From positions 1 to 64,000 of the forward strand of contig WNNJ02000321.1 of NCBI GenBank assembly GCA_012934845.2: a DNA stretch of 64,000 bases, given 5' to 3'. The notes beneath the pieces are model-generated. The model did no database searches and was not told where the DNA came from. It worked only from the letters and a program-made list of their open reading frames with translations. This document shows positions 56,101 to 64,000 of this stretch, in pieces. This stretch comes from Pomphorhynchus laevis. Taxonomy: Eukaryota > Acanthocephala > Palaeacanthocephala > Echinorhynchida > Pomphorhynchidae. Position 1 is the first letter of the stretch. Every line of letters begins with the position of its first letter. A program made the translations under genes and the position numbers.

Positions 56101-58057
56101 AGGCTTCGATTCATTCAATTTTATCCATTTATTTATATTTTTTTGATGGTTTACTTTTTGTTAGATATGCGTTATAGTTATTTTAACATATATATGTATA
56201 CCTTGTTCCGAATAAAATATTAATTAATTTTTCTAATGCATCTTTAATATCTGCTAAATCTAGATTTGTATAAAGCGTAATAAAATCGTACGTATTTATA
56301 TTCTGAAAATTTATTCCTTTTGTCTGTTCTAAAAATTCTTTTGTAGAATTAATACTGAAATAATATTTTATACCAGTATTAATTTTAATAACGTTACAAT
56401 ATTTTTGTTTCTTTCATATCAATGTTGTGCATGTATGGTTGTTGTGCCATTTGATTTTTGCTTGATAAAGACGCTATCGTCGAATGCTGGCATCATTTTA
56501 TTTATTATAATAGATTAATCGTGCCTATTATGTCCATCAATCTCAAGAAAGTTTACTTTAACACAAAAAGCAAATCAAGATTAAAAATTTATGCACAATG
56601 CATGTTTAAAATTTACAAAAATTAAAGATCAATATATTATTGAAAGCGTTTAAATATCTAAATGAATAGTAAAATAAAATTATGGTTCACAAATTTTCGA
56701 CTATTGCAATAGTCGTTTTCAAGTGTTACATATTAATTATATTTATATATTTAATTATATAGTTATATAATTATAGTAATTAAAATTACTATTTATGTTA
56801 ATTTGAGGCATAAATTAACATAATCTTATTCCACAATGTAATTTGCATAACATGAATTAACAATAAACTATTTAAAAATATTAAATTAACATAAACTATT
56901 AACATAAATTAGCATAAACTATTTATTCCAGAATGTTATCTACATAACATGAATATTTATTCCACATAACATGAATTAAATGACTTCAAACCATTCCCGA
57001 GAATTTATATTCTCTGGTATTGTTCTCAGTCAATTCGTTACATTTGACCAAAAGCAATTCCACATGAATTTTTGAAATGATCATCTAATGAATATTAGAA
57101 TTTATCATAACACTTGCTAATTACAGCGTTTTTAGTTATAAATTCAAATGTTTTAAATAGTCAGATTCCTTTAATTAAGAGAAAATCCGGAGTAAAAATC
57201 CACAAATTTCAAAAGTATAGAGGCAAAACCAACTTAAGAGAATATAAATAAAGAAAATATATAAATAAAGTAATCCACAAATAAAGAAACAAATTCGTAA
57301 GAAAGAAACATATCCTTGATGAATCCCAAATAAAATGAGAAATTCCAAATAAATTGACTTTACTGTTTTTATTGATAAATTAAAATTATCAATTTTAGGT
57401 GAAAGTCAAGCATTTAACATATTTCATATGACGGTATCTTTCATTTAAATTACGAGAACTTTAACGGTAGATACGCATATAACCTTTTCTACTAAAGTAT
57501 AAAATACTCAATCGCTTTTATCGTATGATTTTAAAATTTTTAAATATTTAATTTTATAATTTATGAAAAACTAATCAGTGGATTCAAAAAATGAATCTTT
57601 TTCGTATTCATTTTTATGGACATTCACTGAAGAATGTCCTTGTGGACATCTTTATGGACATTTATATAGCAATTTGATAAAAAGCATTCAATTCGACTCC
57701 TTCAAGTGTATAAGGAAGAATAAACTTACTTATGATAATGTCCTTGTATCCGGCATATATGAAATTTGACAGGTAGTACTCGTCCATAGGGTTAAGTTGG
57801 AGATGTGCATGTCTAACGTTTAAGCAGGCATCCAGTTGCCATAAAAACGATCGATGCAATATCCAGTACATGTTTAGATTGATCATAGGCCTTAATCTTC
57901 CTATCTTTGATAAATGATAAGAGCTTAAAAATGAGGACAGACGTTGTACAGTTTGAGGAGATAAAATCTTTATAACGTCATCTGTCAGCAAGTTGTCCTG
58001 CCAAGAAAGCGCACTGGCCACTATATCGTACAGCGATTGAATGCGTCTTAAGCTCAT
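53118..58057 (-). CDS. Two-exon gene, leucine-rich protein of ~683 residues
   Basis: Exon 1 (58,057-57,730) starts with ATG, MSLRRIQSLYDIVASALSWQ, and ends in phase 1 before a consensus donor GTAAGT. Exon 2 (54,841-53,118) begins after AG with the two bases that complete the codon and stays open to a TAA stop, 573 codons. No signal peptide or membrane segment is seen. Exon 1 has a hydrophobic helical part with a possible F-box-like character (LTDDVIKILSPQTVQRLSSF). Exon 2 holds spaced leucine-rich segments (KRIYLSGLLVLD, LEFIYDANIKTICRIPCLRA, HIRRLTLSNINLTSRA) compatible with a degenerate leucine-rich-repeat solenoid, so an F-box/LRR substrate adaptor is one possibility. I cannot name an orthologue. 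The intron (54,842-57,729) contains the small PLE at 55,810-56,735. Confidence 0.6.
54842..55810. other. Intronic AT-rich sequence
   Basis: TTAATTAATTAACTAAACTA-type low complexity, with a repeated block ATGTAACTAAAATTATAAAA at 55,063 and 55,386. Nothing else recognised. Confidence 0.5.
55810..56735 (-). mobile_element. Small Penelope-like element with paired terminal repeats, broken
   Basis: Minus-strand RT remnant: TYDFITLYTNLDLADIKDAL (about 56,300), KLINILFGTRY, then NYLKIGTSIFRQMNGVSIGG and SSPIIADLLLSFIEYEF (about 56,075-55,965), matching PLE motifs (DFSTLYTNL, FRQ-x-GVPMG, SP-x-ADL). It is bracketed by direct repeats of ~85 bp, 55,810-55,895 and 56,647-56,735, each with a hairpin: AAATTTTCGACT..TTGCAATAGTC.. 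read on the minus strand as TTGAAAA, stem GACT/AGTC, GAAAATTT. Only part of the RT remains, so it is broken and probably old. Confidence 0.7.
56735..57570. other. Intronic AT-rich sequence, nothing recognised
   Basis: Contains short iterations of TTAACATAAACTATT and CACATAACATGAAT near 56,860-56,970; no coding or RNA feature. Confidence 0.5.
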
Positions 58058-58160
58058 CTACTTTTTGAGTTGATTCTTATAAATTTTCATCGTACATTTT
58101 ATGAGTCAAAAGTACACATTTATCACCTTATCGATATTAAAAAGATAAAGAGATGTTGAT

Positions 58161-58187
58161 GTCACACATGATAATATCATGTGTGAC
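58161..58187. repeat. Perfect 27-bp palindrome
   Basis: GTCACACATGAT, AAT, and its exact complement, located about 100 bp upstream of the minus-strand gene start. It could be a terminator-like or binding-site palindrome; no function is shown. Confidence 0.6.
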
Positions 58188-58573
58188 ATATTAATATTAT
58201 CATATTAATATCATTTATTGTAATTTACAAAATAAATTTCGGATTTTGTAGATTTTCAAAATATTTTTATTTGATAAGAAAAATATTAAAATATTTTTAT
58301 TATGTTAATTTTGAAGGGGAATTTTAATCAAACCAATGGTACAATTAATTACTTTATGCTTATTGAATTATCTAGTTTAACAATTCATTTATTTCGTGAA
58401 ATTCTTAGGGTTTTTTGTGAGAGTTAAGTGTTTTATTCTGTAAAAAGTGGCAAATCTGATAATTAAGCATTAATCATTAGATTAGATTAATTCGATCTAA
58501 TCTTATGATTAGATCGAATTGATCCAATTTAATGATATGTAAACTGCTTATTTTACTTTTAATTACAAAACAG

Positions 58574-58717
58574 CTTTTGTTGCTAAGGGATCAGTTTGCT
58601 TACGAGATCGGCATCCACAATCAATACGCAATAAGATCGGCATCCACAATCAAATCGGCACAAGTAGATTATTTGCTACAGATACGAGAAGATGGAATAT
58701 ACATAGGGGAAGTGTAA
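58574..58717 (+). CDS. Possible last exon of plus-strand gene
   Basis: A strong acceptor (ACTTTTAATTACAAAACAG, pyrimidine-rich upstream) precedes an open phase-0 frame LLLLRDQFAYEIGIHNQYAI ... VDYLLQIREDGIYIGEV ending in TAA at 58,715. A donor alternative, GAA/GTGTAA at 58,711, is possible; a 22-nt micro-exon candidate with good sites (TTTTTACAG, GTAAGA) lies at 58,878-58,899. The word GATCGGCATCCACAATCAA is repeated in the exon. Phase agrees with the exon at 52,460. Not recognised. Confidence 0.35.
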   Translation, partial: LLLLRDQFAYEIGIHNQYAIRSASTIKSAQVDYLLQIREDGIYIGEV

Positions 58718-59524
58718 TATTTTGTAAAAAATATTAAAAGTTGTAAATATATTATAAATATAATTTTAATAATATATAAAGTTTTATATTTAATATTTTA
58801 ATTTAACATCATTTGTTAAATTTTACATAAAATATAGTTCATATTGAAACCAATTATTTCTTCAAAAATTTTTACAGAACAGCATTTGTTTTCAAAAATG
58901 TAAGATTGAATAAGCTATTATATCTGAATAGTTTAAATTATATCTTTAATCAAGCAAATTCAGATACTATTTCATTCGATTTCTGTAATTGTCATCTCAA
59001 ATTTATACCTTAAACATTATCAAAACAAACAATTCGTTGAAGATTCCTTCAAAATTTCTTAAATTACACCTTCAATCTGCTTCTATTGATTACAAACATC
59101 ATTTATTAAAAAACTATAATTATTTATTTAAAAATATAATAAGGGTATATATTTTGTCCAATTCCGATATGATTTCATTCGATTTCTGTATTTTTAGGGT
59201 TTCCATATTAGTTTCAACCTTTTTGCACTAATTTTAAAAGCTATCATTTTTTTGCATTATAAAATAAAAAATCCACATTTTTAAAATATCTTCTGTAATT
59301 TATCTGGGTTTTGGTCACTGAACTACAACTATACTAGATTTAGGGTTATTTATTTGCGTGATTCTGTCGAAGTATAAAGTCATTACAAATATTCAAATCA
59401 TTATTTTTGTAGTTTTTCTAATTTATTCTGGATTTGAGTATTTATTTAAAAATTAAAAATATAAACAAATACAATAACTTAAAAACACCAATCAAGTTGA
59501 GAAGCAATCATAAAGTTTTTTGCA

Positions 59525-60190
59525 ATCAAGTTCAGAAGATGGACAATGTCCTGTCTTCAGCGGCCTCCCAAAAAACAGTCGGCGTTACCCCCGCGCAATC
59601 TCCTTACTGATTCGAGTAATGAGCCAGGACGAGATCCGAGTGTCAACAATCCCCAGACCAAATATCTGGATTGTCACTGGTACAAACTCGTAATCGCGGG
59701 TAGCGATATTTCTGTATTTTGATATTTTTCATGCCTCTGCTTAATTAGCGACGGCACTGCATTCTGGCCAAGCTTTATATTGCTACGTTGGCGCCAGGGT
59801 ATTGGGACAGGTAAAGTATCATATCAGAATATGGTTGGATTGCCACAGGGTGAGAATCGCTCCATCTGGGCGCTTTCCATCGATCCTTGAGATGCTAATA
59901 GGTTCCAACCTTTAAGGTACGCCTGCTGATGCGAAGGCTATCCGAATTATATCATTTAATCATGTGTTACGGATGTGTTTGGCCCTGGTGTGACGGCAAT
60001 CCAGCGAGTGCGTACTTCAGCGACTCACCTCCTTTCCGCATATGCAAGTAAAGGCTTGTCTTGAGATGACCCCAAGTCTCAGTCCTACCGTTATCGACAA
60101 AGATTTATCATCAGGACGAGTGACGACAACTGTGATGGACAATGCCTTCAGATATGTACCAGCAAAGTCGCCTTATCAATTTGTTAATCG
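59525..60190 (-). mobile_element. Non-LTR element C-terminal domain, subfamily 2
   Basis: GC-richer minus-strand remnant: GLRLGVISRQAFTCICGKEV, later LNDIIRIAFASAGVP, LEPISISRIDGKRPDGAILT and KISKYRNIATRDYEFVPVTI. From memory this is the C-terminal part of a widespread class of invertebrate reverse-transcriptase elements, with a CxC..H..C knuckle, an R..LNDI..AL.SAG..P..EP motif and a DGKRPDG motif; the D-x-K/R..PDG pattern recalls a restriction-like (PD-(D/E)XK) endonuclease. Several frame breaks; the RT itself is missing. Confidence 0.6.
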
Positions 60191-60439
60191 CTAATGTTTT
60201 CCCTTCCAAAAATTTCTTCTATTATATTGGTAATTTTCACGATTAGATAAAATATGTCGGGTCAATTTTACAAGTTACTTGTTTATCTTCGAATTTTCTT
60301 TTGCGCTTTGTATATCGGTCAGTTTTCTTTAATTTGCAGATTAGCAACGAAGAACCCAAACGATTAGAAACACCAATGTGATTGATCCTCCATGCCAATT
60401 TGAAAACAATACAATAATATCTGTTATTTGCATCCAGTA

Positions 60440-60570
60440 GTATCTGTTATATGTTATCTGCATCCAGTAGTGGGAGGTATTTGGCACTAATGAGTAAAAA
60501 TAATTACGAAACGGTACCTTGTATCATTTTGTCGACTCTTTCGTGGCTGTCACATCATACACGCTGTATT
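60440..60570 (+). ncRNA. Hammerhead repeat, family 2, variant copy
   Basis: GCATCCAGTAGTGGGAGG, then CTAATGA (60,489-60,495), stem II GTAA/TTAC around loop AAATAA, GAAA (60,510-60,513) and CGGTACC. Compared with 63,130 the stem II has a compensated C-G to A-T change, but the core G5 is A, so this copy should be inactive. The 5' stem strand is replaced by an iteration of ATCTGTTAT. Confidence 0.7.
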
Positions 60571-60782
60571 TAAATGCTGTACATTTCGCATATTTGAATC
60601 TGATGAATGTTATTATGCAATGAAATATCAAATACGATATCTAGCGTATTTTACCAACAAAGGTAAAACATTTTACCTTCCTTACCAACAGTTTATTTTT
60701 AATTACATTCTTATTAAATTATTCGAACAATTGAATTACTAATGATAATTTATAGCAACAAAATAAAATCAAATACCGAAAA

Positions 60783-60905
60783 ATTATTTTAAATTTTAAT
60801 GGCAACTGATTACCAGGAAAAGAAAATTGCGGTTTTCCAAAACCTGTAATTTTTTTCCTACTGATTATAGCAGTTGCCATTGAAATATAAAATAATTTAT
60901 CAATA
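60783..60905. repeat. Small inverted-repeat (MITE-like) element
   Basis: AAATTATTTTAAATTTTAAT plus GGCAACTG on the left is matched by CAGTTGCC and ATTGAAATATAAAATAATTT on the right; about 120 bp in all. No target duplication checked. Confidence 0.5.
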
Positions 60906-60955
60906 ATTTAATATTGAATAATCCTTTGGTCTTTGAATTTTCTTTGTTCCTATAA

Positions 60956-61348
60956 ATTAACATTTGCTAAATTTGAGGAAATGAATGACTTAAATATCTT
61001 CAATTAAATTACTAAATTTCAATTGTTCGAAATACTAAAATTACTTTTAAAAATATTTCTATGAAAAAAATATTTCTATATATTTTGAAGTGGATTAATC
61101 ATGTCAGATAACTGAATATGCGTATTTTATAATATTTCATAAAATAATGCTAAAGAAAATTAAAAAATTTAAATAATAAATAATTATAAATAATTAATAA
61201 TTGTTATAAAATAAAAATGAAACATATATTAGAGAATAGTATAAAAAATATTATATAATATAACATTATCATATTATCATATAATAAAGAAGCATATATT
61301 GATATGCCATTAATATCAATGGAACTTGTGACACTATTATAACTTTTG
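60956..61348. repeat. 393-bp direct repeat, left copy
   Basis: Nearly identical to 62,408-62,801: I count two substitutions and one extra A in about 393 bp. Sequence is AT-rich, without LTR-type termini (no TG..CA), tRNA primer site or coding. Confidence 0.9.
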
Positions 61349-61583
61349 CGATTGTATGTGTTTTGTTAAAATACAGACAAAATATTTTTATTTTATTTTT
61401 ATTATTTAAAATATTTTATTATATTAAAAATATTTTAAGATAATTTATTTTAAATAATTATTTATTATTAATCATAATTATTTTTTTATAAATAAATTTA
61501 TTATTAACTCAAAACGTTTACAACTGAAAAGGGTTCCCGCAAATGGGCCTCTACATGTTTTGCAGTCAGCTTTCTTCGACGCA

Positions 61584-62381
61584 TCACTGTCCAAGCACGA
61601 TATGTGCTCTCCTACTTGCCCGATAAGAAGTTGAGGCAAGCCTTGCTAAGCATATAGATAGTTTGCCTCGCATGTCGCTGATTACTTCATAATACGAAAC
61701 AGACTTTCTAGCTGATATCCTTCGCGCTATACTTTTCATTAAAGAGTATGCTGCCAGTCCTATTCCCCCGCTTGTTAAAAACGCCAACGGAATGAATAAC
61801 CCGTTATCAATTTCTTTTATTCGTTCCTGGTATTTTGAAATTTTGCGATTTTCATGAAATTTGAAGAATGAGCTTGAACCACAGGCATACGATGGAGCAA
61901 AAGTATTGAATACACAAACGTCAAAAAATGACCGCTCCATAATGTCTCCATGCAGTTCTGAGCATGAAAAATCTAGACGCGCTGATCTGTCTCTCGTAGT
62001 TGTTTGATTCATAAACTTGTGCAATTCCGGAACTGGCTGTAGCATACACTCCATCCCCACGTGGTAGTTCGCTTCTCGGACCATGCTGGTAATAAGATCC
62101 CTCACTATGTGATGCCGGACAATAGGTACCCCACCGACCTTGCACGATAGCATGTGGATTGTTGTGAACGCTGCCCCACAGGTGCACTTATCAGGTGTGT
62201 CATTTGGACACCACCCATATCGAGCTGCAATTGCATCCTTAAAACATCGGTTTGACAGATAAAAACCCCGTATTATTAGCGGCCTTGTGATCAGCCAACT
62301 TGACGCTCCTGTGCATGATGCCGCCTCTATCGCTTGTTTTGTAGTCTCATCAACCGATCTCAACATTTCGTTTCTCTTCAT
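61584..62381 (-). CDS. Non-LTR element C-terminal domain, open frame, 265 residues
   Basis: Intact minus-strand frame from ATG 62,381 to stop 61,584. It reads GASSWLITRPLIIRGFYLSN, KDAIAARYGWCP, then a CxC-x8-H-x3-C knuckle (KCTCGAAFTTIHMLSC), VRHHIVRDLI, an acidic/EC block, RLDFSCSELHGDI, FFDVCVFNTFAPS, KYQERIKEIDNGLFIPLAFL and SGGIG. The order (zinc knuckle, RHH..RD, RLD.., DV.V) resembles the CCHC plus restriction-like endonuclease tail of R2/NeSL-type elements; this is family inference. The full protein would have an RT upstream, absent here. An open frame this long in a fragment suggests recent origin. It lies between the 393-bp direct repeats. Confidence 0.65.
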   Translation of the reverse strand: MKRNEMLRSVDETTKQAIEAASCTGASSWLITRPLIIRGFYLSNRCFKDAIAARYGWCPNDTPDKCTCGAAFTTIHMLSCKVGGVPIVRHHIVRDLITSMVREANYHVGMECMLQPVPELHKFMNQTTTRDRSARLDFSCSELHGDIMERSFFDVCVFNTFAPSYACGSSSFFKFHENRKISKYQERIKEIDNGLFIPLAFLTSGGIGLAAYSLMKSIARRISARKSVSYYEVISDMRGKLSICLARLASTSYRASRRAHIVLGQ

Positions 62382-62407
62382 TCGAATATCATTTTCATTC
62401 GAATATC

Positions 62408-62801
62408 ATTAACATTTGCTAAATTCGAGGAAATGAATGACTTAAATATCTTCAATTAAATTACTAAATTTCAATTGTTCGAAATACTAAAATTACTTTT
62501 AAAAATATTTCTATGAAAAAAATATTTCTATATATTTTGAAGTGGATTAATCATGTCAGATAACTGAATATGCGTATTTTATAATATTTCATAAAATAAT
62601 GCTAAAGAAAATTAAAAAATTTAAATAATAAATAATTATAAATAATTAATAATTGTTATAAAATAAAAAATGAAACATATATTACAGAATAGTATAAAAA
62701 ATATTATATAATATAACATTATCATATTATCATATAATAAAGAAGCATATATTGATATGCCATTAATATCAATGGAACTTGTGACACTATTATAACTTTT
62801 G
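62408..62801. repeat. 393-bp direct repeat, right copy
   Basis: Right partner of 60,956-61,348. Just left of it TTCATTCGAATATCAT is doubled (62,378-62,409). Confidence 0.9.
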
Positions 62802-63002
62802 TTATAAAATTTTATATAATTTATATCAATTGAAATTTAAACTTAAAATTTAAAAAGAATGTAAATTTTTATGAATAAACTAACAAATACTAGACAAAAA
62901 AATTTCATTCTATTGTTAACGTAAAATTCTTCTGCCAAATAATTGTGACGCATTCTTCTGTGGATTTAATAAAATCTTAGAATTCTGTATTTACAGAATT
63001 AT

Positions 63003-63080
63003 TTGTATTAACAAAATATTATTTGCATTATTTTGTATTAACAAAATATTATTTGCATTATTTTGTATTAACAAAATACA
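63003..63080. repeat. 30-bp minisatellite, about 2.5 units
   Basis: TTGTATTAACAAAATATTAT followed by TTGCATTATT repeats in tandem. The word TTTTGTTAAAATACAGACAAA just after it also follows the left 393-bp repeat at 61,360. Confidence 0.75.
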
Positions 63081-63129
63081 TTCTGTATTTTGTTAAAATA
63101 CAGACAAAGTATTTTAACAATACTTTGGA

Positions 63130-63225
63130 GGCAGACCGTGCCGTCTGATGGTCCTCCTCTGCATCCAGTAGTGGGAGGTATATGGCACTGATGAGTCAAA
63201 ATAATGACGAAACGGTACCTGATAT
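63130..63225 (+). ncRNA. Hammerhead ribozyme, family 2 (best copy)
   Basis: Core CTGATGA 63,188-63,194; stem II GTCA 63,195-63,198 with TGAC 63,205-63,208 around loop AAATAA; GAAA 63,209-63,212; stem III GTGCCGT 63,138-63,144 with ACGGTAC 63,212-63,218 (one wobble); cleavage triplet GTC 63,143-63,145, so the predicted cut is after 63,145. Stem I begins T-A and G-C next to the core, then an internal loop, then CCTCC with GGAGG and a loop that includes GCATCCAGTAGTG. Folding by eye. Two related, decayed copies are at 60,440 and 31,985. Confidence 0.7.
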
Positions 63226-63299
63226 CGTTTTGTCGATTCATTCGTTGCTGCCACATCATACAATCAGAAAAATGTCCACGGAAATCTCTCATTTCCTTC

Positions 63300-64000
63300 A
63301 GAATTTTATAATTTAAACTCTTTAGTATAAAATTATATAAAATATTCCATATTTAATGTTATTAATATTTTATAATTTTATAATTATATTTCTTAAATAT
63401 AATGTATTTATAATTATATTTCTTAAATTATATAGGATTTAGAATTATAAATTATGTGTTTTTGAGGAGTAATATTTTCTAACATATTAAATATTAATTT
63501 TAAATAAATTGATGTTTGAAAAATATTTAATTTTTTATTAAAGTTATTAACTGTTAATATTGTCCATTGATATTGATGATTAAATAATATTTAATTATTA
63601 ATGATCAATATTTAATGATTGATAAAATAATCAATACCTATTTATTATTTTAAAAACTTATTTTCTTTTAATAATAAATGGTCTTAATAATCTATATAAT
63701 TATGTCGAAAATTCAACTGTTTTTTAATAAAAAATTATTTCACTCTCCAGTTCAACAAATAATATTATTTTCAAATATTTATAATTTTGAGTTTAAAGTT
63801 CTTTTAAATTTGTTGTAGCTATCTTTCCACAGTGACATATCATTTATTATCATGTATTTTTAAAATAGAACAATTTGTTGAGGCAAAATGACCTTTTTAA
63901 TTGTTAGCAGTGCAATAGATTCTCCAAATATCGATTTTGTGAACTTCAGAAATTCATTCGACCAATCAATCAAATTTATCAAACTTCAATTTATGGTCTA
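63300..64000. other. AT-rich sequence, nothing recognised
   Basis: Simple AT-rich sequence with short TATAATTATATTTCTTAAAT iterations near 63,380-63,430. Confidence 0.5.

Noticed and set aside
60956-62801. LTR retrotransposon with 393-bp LTRs
   Set aside because: The direct repeats lack TG/CA ends, a primer-binding site and a polypurine tract, and the interior encodes a non-LTR-type domain on the opposite strand.

Overview
The window reads as a repeat-dominated stretch of an AT-rich (roughly 30% GC by eye) invertebrate genome. There is no bacterial gene organisation. Introns with GTAAGT donors and pyrimidine-rich AG acceptors, tRNA-derived SINEs, CR1-like and RTE LINEs and many Penelope-like elements (PLEs) all point to a metazoan. 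A tRNA-derived SINE that carries a hammerhead ribozyme recalls the Sm-alpha family of schistosomes, so a flatworm is my first guess. A cnidarian such as Hydra is not excluded.

Layout. 1-1,775: direct and inverted copies of a ~441-bp tRNA-derived SINE with an apparently complete hammerhead ribozyme. 1,780-3,250: PLE remains and a ~379-bp tandem repeat. 4,975-5,930: a minisatellite interrupted by a 233-bp tandem repeat. 6,050-11,570: a hairpin element, a PLE scrap, and a 365-bp tandem array split by a nearly full-length RTE LINE (7,988-11,471). 12,290-15,570: a dispersed duplication, another SINE copy and two PLE fragments. 20,315-22,150: five copies of a ~360-bp satellite. 22,680-24,355: a Tc1/IS630-like transposase remnant and fold-back elements with hammerhead-like cores. 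26,500-28,015: PLE with a LINE fragment beside it. 28,020-31,960: decayed CR1-like LINE, minus strand. 32,170-33,020: pseudogene of a multicopy family. 34,540-36,600: another LINE plus SINE. 39,505-40,275: truncated CR1-like 3' end. 40,560-48,010: two copies of a third LINE family, tail to tail. 55,810-56,735: small PLE with paired terminal repeats. 59,525-62,800: C-terminal fragments of non-LTR elements with a CCHC plus restriction-like endonuclease-type domain, one lying between two almost identical 393-bp direct repeats. 60,440-60,570 and 63,130-63,225: a second hammerhead family.

Host genes are few. A two-exon minus-strand gene (58,057 to 53,118) has matched splice phases and encodes about 683 residues with leucine-rich character; a related-looking ORF lies downstream at 48,913-49,491. 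On the plus strand four short exon-like segments (25,954; 33,473; 52,460; 58,574) have compatible phases and may form one secreted-protein gene with very long introns; this is inference.

The recurring theme is self-cleaving RNA. I see a complete hammerhead core in the SINE, a second in a short repeat with a compensatory base change between copies, and a third class of PLE-type terminal hairpins in many places. The SINE's inverted junctions fall at the predicted cleavage site, which suggests that cleaved RNA ends take part in how these repeats spread.
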